A program made the position numbers and the translations under genes. DNA of 64,000 bases, taken from Schlesneria sp. DSM 10557 (GTDB lineage Bacteria > Planctomycetota > Planctomycetia > Planctomycetales > Planctomycetaceae). This document shows, piece after piece, positions 7,421 to 15,223 of the stretch (position 1 is the stretch's first letter; each line of letters begins with the position of its first letter). Below the pieces are notes generated by a model. The model was not told where the DNA came from, ran no database searches, and was given only the letters and a program-made list of their open reading frames with translations. The DNA lies in contig NZ_CP124747.1 of NCBI RefSeq assembly GCF_041860085.1, forward strand, positions 1,426,001 through 1,490,000. Reading direction: 5' to 3'.

Positions 7421-10351
7421 ATGTCTCAGCAAAGACCTAGACCGCCAATTAATCGTTTCGAGACGGTGACACCTCGGTTGCGAATCTGGTTATCGATCGT
7501 CTTCTTCCTCGTTGCCTTACTTGGCGTGAATTCGGCCTACTTATCGAGTGTCACTCTCCTTGAGTGGCTCAGCCGCATCCGGGGAGCCGGAGCGGGTCGA
7601 ACTTACCAGAACTATTTCTCGCTCTGGATGTTCATGATCCATATCGGATTGGGACTTGCCCTCCTGCTGCCATTTATGGGCTTCAGTATCCCCCATCTAC
7701 TGGTCGCAAGAACATCACGTAACCGCCGCGCCGTCCGCGTCGGTTACGGTCTGTTCGCAGTGTGCCTCATCTTACTTTCGACAGGCATCCTGCTGGTGCG
7801 TGTCGGGGGTGTCGAGCTGAAGCAACCTGCCGCAAGATCTGTCGTATACTGGCTGCATGTGGCTGCTCCCGTTGCCGCCGTGTGGCTTTACTGTCTGCAC
7901 CGGCTCGCTGGACCACGAATCCGCTGGAAATCGGGCCTGAGCTATCTAGGGTTCGTCGCGGTCACGATTGCAATTGGAGCCTCGCTCCATGCCTGGGATC
8001 CCCGCGATATCAACGTGCCCGGACCTCAAGAGGGTGAAGCCTACTTCTTCCCGGCGCTGACTCGAACAGCGTCGGGTAAGTTCATTCCTGCGGAAACCCT
8101 GATGCGGGACGACTACTGCAAGAAGTGCCACACGGATGCTTACGAGGGCTGGTTCCACAGTGCCCATCACTTCAGCAGCTTTAATAATCCGATGTACCTG
8201 GCGAGTGTGCGGGAAACGAGAGAAGTCTCGATGAAGCGGGATGGGAATGTTAAGGCAGCCAGATGGTGTGCGGGCTGTCACGACCCAGTCCCGTTTCTGA
8301 GTGGGGCTTTTGATAACCCTCATTTTGATGACGTTGCTGATCTGACCGCCCATGCCGGCATCACCTGCACGAGCTGCCACGCGATCACGCACGTGAACAG
8401 CACACGGGGGAATGGTGATTACACCATCGAAGATCCAGTACACTATCCGTTTGCGTTCAGCGAAAATCCGTGGCTTCAGGCCCTGAGTGATCAATTAATC
8501 AAGGCACGTCCCGCACTGCACAAGGCGACATTCCTCAAACCGCACCATAGCACATCCGAATTCTGCTCAACCTGCCATAAAGTCCACCTCCCGGAAGCCC
8601 TGACTGGTTATAAGGAATTTCTGCGAGGGCAAAACCATTATGATTCGTTTGCATTGAGTGGCGTCTCGGGTCGAGGTGCTCGCAGCAATTATTTTGGCAT
8701 GCGCGCGATTCAAAACTGTGCTGGTTGCCACATGCCGGCACAGCCATCGAACGACTTCGGTGCGCGACTGTTGGGGGACTCGGGCAAGCTCAGCATTCAC
8801 AACCACTTGTTCCTCGGTGCCAATACGGCCCTGCCGTTCCTTCGATCTGACGAAGCGACGATCGCAGCTCACCAGAACTTTCTGCAGGACTGCGTTCGAG
8901 TCGACTTGTTCGGGATTAAAGAGGGAGGAACGCTCAGCGGCAAACTGCATGCTCCTCTGAGACCGGAAATCCCGGAACTCGTCCCCGGTGAGAGCTACCT
9001 CCTTGAAACAGTGGTGAGGACGCTCAAGATCGGACACCACTTCTCACAAGGGACCGTCGACTCCAATGAGATCTGGGTCTCGGTCGAAGTCTTCAGCGGC
9101 AACGAGTTAATTGCACAAAGTGGCCATGTCGACGAGTCCGGATCTGTCGATGAACACGCGTACTTTATCCGCAATTATGTGGTGGATCGGGACGGAAACC
9201 AGATCAGCAGGCGAAACCCGCAGGATATCTATACAACCCTCTATGATCACCAGATTCCCCCTGGGGCCGCACAGGTGATCCATTACCGACTTGAAGTCCC
9301 TGCGGCTCTAGAAGGGCCGATCACAGTGAAAATCAAACTGCAATATCGCAAATTTGACTCTGCCTTCATGAATTTCGTTGTACGGTCGAATCGAGAAAAA
9401 GATCACCGCATCCGCGGAATGACCCCAGGTCAGCCTTACTTTAATGAACTCCCTGTCACGACGATGGCAGAAGACACCATCATCTTTCCCGTCTCAGGTA
9501 AGTCACAATCTGTCCCGGAGCAGGAATACCCCATCAAAATCGACCATATCTATCAGCGGCGGAATGACTATGGCCTTGCGCTTTTACGTGAAGCCGATGG
9601 GTTGGGCCAGTCCTCAGCCGCAACGGCCGAACTCCGTCAGGCGGAAGAAATCTTTCGAGAGCTCGACGAGAAATTCGGTTACATCGATGTTCGATTGAAC
9701 CTGGCACGAGTCTATCTAACTGAGGGACGACTGGACGAAGCGGCCGCGGCTGTGCAAAGAGCGACCTCTGTCGGTAAGCCACTGTTCTTCACCGAGCCGG
9801 TCTACGCCCCTTGGGCCGTCAACTGGGTGAGTGGACTGATTCATTTCCAGCAGAATCAACTGGATGAGGCGATTCGATGTTTTCGAGCTGTCCTGGAAGA
9901 TCAGAATGAGGAGATGGCACGTCGCGGCTTCAATTTCCGTCGCGATTACGTCGTTCAAAACGAACTGGGCCTGGCTTTGTTTGAACGGGCCAAGCTGGAG
10001 CGCGCGGAACAACGAACGGCAACTTTGAACGAGGCATTGCTGCACTTCGGCGAGACACTGAAGCTCGACACCGAGAATGCGACGGCACACTACAATGCTT
10101 CATTGATCCATGAGCTTCTGGGGAATTCCAGCGATGCAAGCTTGCATCGCGAGAAATACCGGACCTACAAAGTTGACGACAGCGCTCGGGACCGCGCAGT
10201 TCAGGGGGCCCGTCTGCGAAATCCCGTTGCCGCACATGCCTCGGAACCGATTTCAATCTATCCACTGCATCAAACTCGTCCGCAGCCCGTCGCGGACGTC
10301 GTGCCAGATGATCGAAGCGTCTCCGGGGTAACGACGGGAGGAACTCCATGA
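7421..10351 (+). CDS. Membrane-anchored pentahaem cytochrome c with C-terminal TPRs
   Basis: 976 residues from the ATG at 7421; 9 codons further up are open but look non-native. The N-terminal ~190 residues hold about five hydrophobic helices (around 23-43, 70-95, 107-127, 142-162, 173-190) with several His residues, recalling a small cytochrome-b-like anchor. Five haem c motifs follow: CKKCH 233-237, CAGCH 283-287, CTSCH 316-320, CSTCH 382-386 and CAGCH 433-437. Spare His residues (HSAHH, HYPF, KPHHS) could be distal ligands. A beta-rich section follows, then TPR-like helices from ~690 to ~900. The layout resembles the cytochrome c554-like multihaem group. The stop overlaps the next start (ATGA at 10348-10351), so translation is probably coupled to the CRTAC1-like gene. 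Likely role: electron transfer on the periplasmic face. Donor and acceptor are unknown. Confidence 0.88.
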   Translation: MSQQRPRPPINRFETVTPRLRIWLSIVFFLVALLGVNSAYLSSVTLLEWLSRIRGAGAGRTYQNYFSLWMFMIHIGLGLALLLPFMGFSIPHLLVARTSRNRRAVRVGYGLFAVCLILLSTGILLVRVGGVELKQPAARSVVYWLHVAAPVAAVWLYCLHRLAGPRIRWKSGLSYLGFVAVTIAIGASLHAWDPRDINVPGPQEGEAYFFPALTRTASGKFIPAETLMRDDYCKKCHTDAYEGWFHSAHHFSSFNNPMYLASVRETREVSMKRDGNVKAARWCAGCHDPVPFLSGAFDNPHFDDVADLTAHAGITCTSCHAITHVNSTRGNGDYTIEDPVHYPFAFSENPWLQALSDQLIKARPALHKATFLKPHHSTSEFCSTCHKVHLPEALTGYKEFLRGQNHYDSFALSGVSGRGARSNYFGMRAIQNCAGCHMPAQPSNDFGARLLGDSGKLSIHNHLFLGANTALPFLRSDEATIAAHQNFLQDCVRVDLFGIKEGGTLSGKLHAPLRPEIPELVPGESYLLETVVRTLKIGHHFSQGTVDSNEIWVSVEVFSGNELIAQSGHVDESGSVDEHAYFIRNYVVDRDGNQISRRNPQDIYTTLYDHQIPPGAAQVIHYRLEVPAALEGPITVKIKLQYRKFDSAFMNFVVRSNREKDHRIRGMTPGQPYFNELPVTTMAEDTIIFPVSGKSQSVPEQEYPIKIDHIYQRRNDYGLALLREADGLGQSSAATAELRQAEEIFRELDEKFGYIDVRLNLARVYLTEGRLDEAAAAVQRATSVGKPLFFTEPVYAPWAVNWVSGLIHFQQNQLDEAIRCFRAVLEDQNEEMARRGFNFRRDYVVQNELGLALFERAKLERAEQRTATLNEALLHFGETLKLDTENATAHYNASLIHELLGNSSDASLHREKYRTYKVDDSARDRAVQGARLRNPVAAHASEPISIYPLHQTRPQPVADVVPDDRSVSGVTTGGTP

Positions 10352-12207
10352 CAGATCGGACAGGTGACACGGACGATCGCATCATCGACGGTGGGATTCG
10401 CTGGTCAATCGCCATTCTGCTGATCATTCTGAGCGTATCCTATACGGTCTCACGGATTGGCTCGTCGAAAAGTTCAGCCCCCATCGCTTCCGCTCGACTT
10501 CCGACCTATCCGCCTCGCACGACGTTTCCACCGAAACCCGTTGTCCCGCAAATCCTTCTAACCGACATCACACAAGCAGCAGGAATCGACTTCATTCATG
10601 ACCGAGGCGCACGGGGAGAATGGCGACTTCCGGAAGCGATGGGCGGGGGCTGCGTGGTCTTCGACTATGATCTGGATGGACACCAGGACATCCTTCTGAT
10701 TCATGCAAACGATCAAGTTCCCTCCTCGTCGATCAAGCTTTACCGCAATGATGGAACAGGCTCGTTTTCTGACGTGACAGTTGAGGCCGGACTCGCAGCC
10801 AGTCTTGTTGGAATGGGTGGGACCGCCGCCGACTTTGATAACGACGGGTGGCCTGACATTCTGATTACATCGCTGGGACCGAATCGGCTGTTTCACAATC
10901 GGGGAGGCACCTTTCGCGAAGTAACGGACGCAACGGGCATAGCGGGAGATGCCCGTGTCTGGAGCATGGGAAGCTGCTGGGTCGATTATGACCGTGACGG
11001 TGATCTCGATCTCTTCATTGGAAACTACCTCAATTGGTCGGCCGAGCTCGATCGTGGGCTGAACTGCTGTTGGGATGGTGCCACTCGGTCGTACTGCGAC
11101 CCTGATCTTTTCGCGGGTGTGCAGCCCTATTTCTATGAGAATCTTGGCGATGGGACGTTTAACGATACGACAGCAGCGGTCGGCGTCGTTGTCAAAAACC
11201 GTGATACGGGTCAGCCAGTTCCGAAAACGCTTGCTGTCGTCGCCTGCGATCTCAATGACGATGGATGGACGGACCTGGCTGTGACGGGGGATGCGGGCCA
11301 GAATCTGGCATACATTAACACGACCCAGGGCGGGTTTCAGGAAACCAGCACGGAACTGGGCATGGCGTATGACCGCTACGGGATGGCTACACGCTCGTTC
11401 GGAATCGATTGCGCGGTCCTGTCCGATGACCAGGCGATCGCGATTGGAATGGGGCGGGCGGGAAATCTCCCCGACTCGCTCTATGTCCGATCGAAAGAGG
11501 ACAAGGTTTTCACAGACCAGAGCCTTCCAGCAGGAATCGCTACGGTATCTCGTCCCTTCCTGACGTTCGGGATCTGTTTCGTAGACATGGACCTGGACGG
11601 CAATCTAGATGTGGTTCTCAACAACGGTCAGATCCAGGAGAACTTCGACACCCTTCAGCAAAGCCAGTCCTGGCGACAGACCCCTCTTCTATTCTGGCAG
11701 TCCAGATCCGATCCACCTGAGTTTGTGCCGCTGACGTCGGCTGACTGTGGTGAAGAGTTCTGCCAGCCAATCTCCGGCCGCGGGGTCGCCTATGCAGACT
11801 TCGATGGAGATGGAGATCTGGACTTGCTGATGACAACAGTCGGTGGAAGTCCTCGTTTATTCCGGAACGACCAGCAACTTAAACGGAACTGGATCGGGCT
11901 CGTCCTGCATGCGCGAACCGCGAATCGGGACGCTCTGGAAACCCGACTCGAATTGAAGATTGGCACCCGCGTCCTTACCCGTACCATTCGTCCCGTCGGT
12001 GGATATCTGTCCCAGCATCAGACCTCTTTGGTCGTCGGCCTGGGCGAATTCAAAGTCGCCGATGGCCTGACCATTCGCTGGCCAGATGGCTCGCAGGAAC
12101 ACCTCGCTGATGTCTCAGCAAATCAGGAAATCCATCTCGTGCAGAAGAGCCCGGATGGTCAACCGAGTCTTGCTGAGGCCATCGACGACACGAGAAGGAC
12201 AGAATGA
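10348..12207 (+). CDS. CRTAC1-like protein: FG-GAP/VCBS repeats plus ASPIC/UnbV
   Basis: 619 residues. A single N-terminal membrane anchor or uncleaved signal lies at about residues 15-33. A seven-bladed FG-GAP propeller follows, with calcium-loop motifs such as DYDLDGHQDI, DFDNDGWPDI, DYDRDGDLDL, DLNDDGWTDL, DMDLDGNLDV and DFDGDGDLDL. The last ~90 residues are an ASPIC/UnbV domain (RPVGGYLSQHQ, then LTIRWPDGSQEHL). Such proteins are extracytoplasmic; in bacteria the molecular role is mostly unproven, though UnbV-type domains have been linked to export or assembly. The gene starts inside the stop of the pentahaem gene and ends inside the start of the TPR-CRTAC1 gene (ATGA both times). That indicates a fixed stoichiometry and probably a joint complex. 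Confidence 0.9.
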   Translation: MTDRTGDTDDRIIDGGIRWSIAILLIILSVSYTVSRIGSSKSSAPIASARLPTYPPRTTFPPKPVVPQILLTDITQAAGIDFIHDRGARGEWRLPEAMGGGCVVFDYDLDGHQDILLIHANDQVPSSSIKLYRNDGTGSFSDVTVEAGLAASLVGMGGTAADFDNDGWPDILITSLGPNRLFHNRGGTFREVTDATGIAGDARVWSMGSCWVDYDRDGDLDLFIGNYLNWSAELDRGLNCCWDGATRSYCDPDLFAGVQPYFYENLGDGTFNDTTAAVGVVVKNRDTGQPVPKTLAVVACDLNDDGWTDLAVTGDAGQNLAYINTTQGGFQETSTELGMAYDRYGMATRSFGIDCAVLSDDQAIAIGMGRAGNLPDSLYVRSKEDKVFTDQSLPAGIATVSRPFLTFGICFVDMDLDGNLDVVLNNGQIQENFDTLQQSQSWRQTPLLFWQSRSDPPEFVPLTSADCGEEFCQPISGRGVAYADFDGDGDLDLLMTTVGGSPRLFRNDQQLKRNWIGLVLHARTANRDALETRLELKIGTRVLTRTIRPVGGYLSQHQTSLVVGLGEFKVADGLTIRWPDGSQEHLADVSANQEIHLVQKSPDGQPSLAEAIDDTRRTE

Positions 12208-15155
12208 CTTCAGCGAAATCCTGGAGCACAGGTCCACTGTTCACCGGCGTGACGTTCGTCGCGGTGACAGTTTGTATTCTCGGGTGGCTGGCAACGCGGG
12301 AATGGCTATCCTCAGACGAATTGTTTCGGCGAGGGATCGAAGCGGTCGAACAGCAACGAATCGCTGACGCAGAACGCTACGCGGCGCGTTTGCTGAAGCA
12401 GGATCCCCAGTCCAGCGAGGGGATCTATCTCACCGCCCTGACACTACGCGAGACAGGTAGCTGGCGAGAAGCGACCGACCATTTTAACCGGATCCCTGAT
12501 GACGGTAGCAGCATCTCGGTCAAGGCCCGTTGTGCCGCGGGGGATCTCTACCTGTTCCGGGGTTTCCAGCTTTCGAAGGCGGAGGGGATGTTCCGCCGTG
12601 CCTTGAAGCAGAATCCACTTCACGCCGACGCCCATAATCGGATGGCCTATATCCTCGGCCTTCAGTCACGCAACTACGAGGCTCTTCCCCATCGCCTTGC
12701 CCTCATCAACTCTGGCTCACCGACGGAAACGGACATCTATTTGATCGCTCTGGGCGATCGAGCGATGGACGACCCTAAAGTCATCTCTCAGTATCTGAGC
12801 CATAATGACAGCGACCCTGCAGCGATACTCGGCTGGGGACGTCTCATGGCAGAGCAGGGCCATCAACTTCAGGCTGAGCGAGCTTTTCGGACCGCTCTCC
12901 GTTCCCCCGCACACGCTTCCGAGGCGTTGTCGCGCTGGGGATTGATGATGATTTCAGATAAATCCACGATGGACATCCCCGAGTGGTGGGAAGCTTCGCG
13001 ACGAGAGAATCACCATCCGGGAGTCTGGTACGTTCGTGCTGTCCTGGCCAGCCGACGCGGCGAAGGCATGTCGGCCGCTCGCTGCTACTGGGAAGTACTA
13101 CGCCGCGATCCTGAGCAGGCAACGGCAAGTTATCGACTTGGGCAACTCTTGCTTCAGCTTGGCCGAAAGACAGAAGCCGAAACCTTCCTGCAGCGGGCCA
13201 GCCTGCTGGAGGAATATGCTCGCGCTGCCGAACTCGCGTTCCGCGTGGGAGAAGAGTTTCACATCAAACTGGCCCGAGACACGGCTCAAAGGTGCAGGCT
13301 CGAAGTGGAACAGACAGCGTGGACCCGCATCCTTGAGGGATTTCAGCAAAAGAAAGGTTCCGTCCCGAGACGTGTCACGGAACCCGTGTCCGTTGCCGGG
13401 GAAATACTGACCCGTTCCCATCCCGAATCGTCCCCCGCACTGCAGTTTGATTTGTCGGGTTGGGCGTGGGACACGACTTCGTCATCAGAAGGCGCCTCGT
13501 CTCTCACCATGGCTCAGCCCATCGCTGAGTCGTCAATTCAATTCGAGGACTCAACCGCGAGCGCCACCCTCTCATTCCAATACATCAACGGCGGAAGTCC
13601 TGCCGAAGGCATCAAGCATATGTTTGAGGTCACCGGCGGGGGTGTGTCCGTCATCGACTTCGATCGCGATGAGTGGCCCGACCTCTATTTTCCTCAAGGG
13701 GGGGACTGGCCAGCCGGAACTGAGCGAACGGAAACAGACCGTCTGCACCGTAATCTAGGGAATGGATCGTTCCGCGATGTCACGGAGTCTGCAGGACTTG
13801 TCGAGCGTGGTTTCAGCCTGGGAGCGTCGATCGGAGATATCAATGGGGATGGATTCCCTGACATTTATGTCGCGAACAGCGAAGCCGATCGGTTGTTTCT
13901 GAATCAGGGTGACGGGACGTTTATGGATGTCACCCGACAAGCGCGAATTGCGGACCACGACTACGGGGCGAGCGCAGTCATTGCTGACTTCTCTGGAGAC
14001 GGTTTCCCAGACATCTACGTGGTCAACTATCTCGCGGGCGACGATCTGTGGGATCGAGTCTGCGGCGGAAGTGATGGCATCGCCCGCTCCTGTCTGCCTC
14101 AATCATTCCCTGGGTCCCATGATCGCTTCTATCTCAATCAGGGGGATGGAAGCTTCGATGATCGAACGTCCTCTGCCGGTGTCGGGGACTTCGTCGGTAA
14201 AGGTCTCGGCGTCATTGCAGCCAGGTTCCCGAACTCGGGTCCCCTCGGACTTTATATTGCCAACGATGTCGGCCCCAACTTTCTACTGCATAACACCCGA
14301 TCTGCCGATGGTTTGGAGCCTCATTTCACAGACGAAGGACTGGCAAGCGGATCAGCTCTCAACGCCGACGGTCGAATTCAGTCCGGGATGGGTGTCGCCG
14401 CAGGTGACATTGATGGAAACGGGTTGATCGACCTGTTCGTGACCAACTTTGAAGGGGAAACAAACACCCTGTACCTTCAAACCGAGCCGAGCCAGTTCGA
14501 AGACGCGTCAGTGCGGTCCGGCCTGGCAGATCCAAAGCGAAACCTCGTCGGATGGGGGACACAGTTTCTCGACGCCGATCTGGATGGATGGCTCGATATC
14601 GCCATCACCAACGGCCATGTGAATAATCTCAGCGACCTCGGAAAGCCATATCAGATGAGACCCGCCCTCTTTCGCAATCGCGGCGGCGGGCAGATGGTTC
14701 CTCTCACCCCAGCGAAGGTCGGGGATTATTTCGAACGATCATACCTCGGTCGCGGAATGGCCCTTCTCGACTGGAATCGTGATGGTTACGAAGACATGGT
14801 CATCACTCATCTGGATGTCCCCGCAGCGTTGCTGACGAATCGCACGTCCCCCACAGCACACGGCATCAGGCTGTTCTTTTCCGGTACCAACTGTGAGCGA
14901 GATGCTATCGGCACGGTCGTCCGAATAAAAACCGGTGCAAGAACAATTGTTCGTCAGCTCACTGCAGGGGATGGCAATCAGAGCACAAATCAACGCTGTA
15001 TCGTCATTGGATGTGCCGACGACTCAACCGTCGATTCGATAATCGTTGAATGGCCCAACGGCTTCGTCCAGTCGTTTTCCTCCCTGAAACTCAATTGCGA
15101 TTATCGAATCATCGAAGGTACAAAGACTCCCTATTTGTTACGCTCATGGAAATAG
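12204..15155 (+). CDS. TPR-CRTAC1 fusion: TPR array, FG-GAP propeller, ASPIC/UnbV
   Basis: 983 residues. A membrane anchor lies at about residues 13-30 (GVTFVAVTVCILGWLAT). TPR-like helix pairs run to ~residue 390 (for example AERYAARLLKQDPQSSEG, MFRRALKQNPLHADAHNR, RCYWEVLRRDPEQATASY). After a linker, FG-GAP blades begin near 470 (DFDRDEWPDLYFPQGGDW, DINGDGFPDIYVAN, DFSGDGFPDIYVVNY, DIDGNGLIDLFVTNFEGE, DADLDGWLDIAITNGH). The protein ends in ASPIC/UnbV (TAGDGNQSTNQRC, IIVEWPNGFVQSF). It starts in an ATGA overlap with the preceding CRTAC1-like gene. The same architecture and many identical motifs recur at 22436-25447, so the two are paralogues. It is probably periplasmic and membrane tethered, with the TPRs binding a partner. 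The exact function is unknown. Confidence 0.9.
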   Translation: MTSAKSWSTGPLFTGVTFVAVTVCILGWLATREWLSSDELFRRGIEAVEQQRIADAERYAARLLKQDPQSSEGIYLTALTLRETGSWREATDHFNRIPDDGSSISVKARCAAGDLYLFRGFQLSKAEGMFRRALKQNPLHADAHNRMAYILGLQSRNYEALPHRLALINSGSPTETDIYLIALGDRAMDDPKVISQYLSHNDSDPAAILGWGRLMAEQGHQLQAERAFRTALRSPAHASEALSRWGLMMISDKSTMDIPEWWEASRRENHHPGVWYVRAVLASRRGEGMSAARCYWEVLRRDPEQATASYRLGQLLLQLGRKTEAETFLQRASLLEEYARAAELAFRVGEEFHIKLARDTAQRCRLEVEQTAWTRILEGFQQKKGSVPRRVTEPVSVAGEILTRSHPESSPALQFDLSGWAWDTTSSSEGASSLTMAQPIAESSIQFEDSTASATLSFQYINGGSPAEGIKHMFEVTGGGVSVIDFDRDEWPDLYFPQGGDWPAGTERTETDRLHRNLGNGSFRDVTESAGLVERGFSLGASIGDINGDGFPDIYVANSEADRLFLNQGDGTFMDVTRQARIADHDYGASAVIADFSGDGFPDIYVVNYLAGDDLWDRVCGGSDGIARSCLPQSFPGSHDRFYLNQGDGSFDDRTSSAGVGDFVGKGLGVIAARFPNSGPLGLYIANDVGPNFLLHNTRSADGLEPHFTDEGLASGSALNADGRIQSGMGVAAGDIDGNGLIDLFVTNFEGETNTLYLQTEPSQFEDASVRSGLADPKRNLVGWGTQFLDADLDGWLDIAITNGHVNNLSDLGKPYQMRPALFRNRGGGQMVPLTPAKVGDYFERSYLGRGMALLDWNRDGYEDMVITHLDVPAALLTNRTSPTAHGIRLFFSGTNCERDAIGTVVRIKTGARTIVRQLTAGDGNQSTNQRCIVIGCADDSTVDSIIVEWPNGFVQSFSSLKLNCDYRIIEGTKTPYLLRSWK

Positions 15156-15202
15156 CGTTCATCGCGTTTCACCCCGGGAGTACACCGTTCGCCTGAATCG
15201 CC

Positions 15203-15223
15203 TGTCATTCTTCTTGAATGACA
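15203..15223. terminator. Candidate stem-loop between convergent operons
   Basis: TGTCATTC, a 5-nt loop and GAATGACA form a perfect 8-bp stem. It covers the stop codon of the minus-strand SCO1 fusion and lies 48 bp past the stop of the plus-strand TPR-CRTAC1 gene. There is no clear T-run on either side, so it may slow or stop transcription only weakly. Confidence 0.35.
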
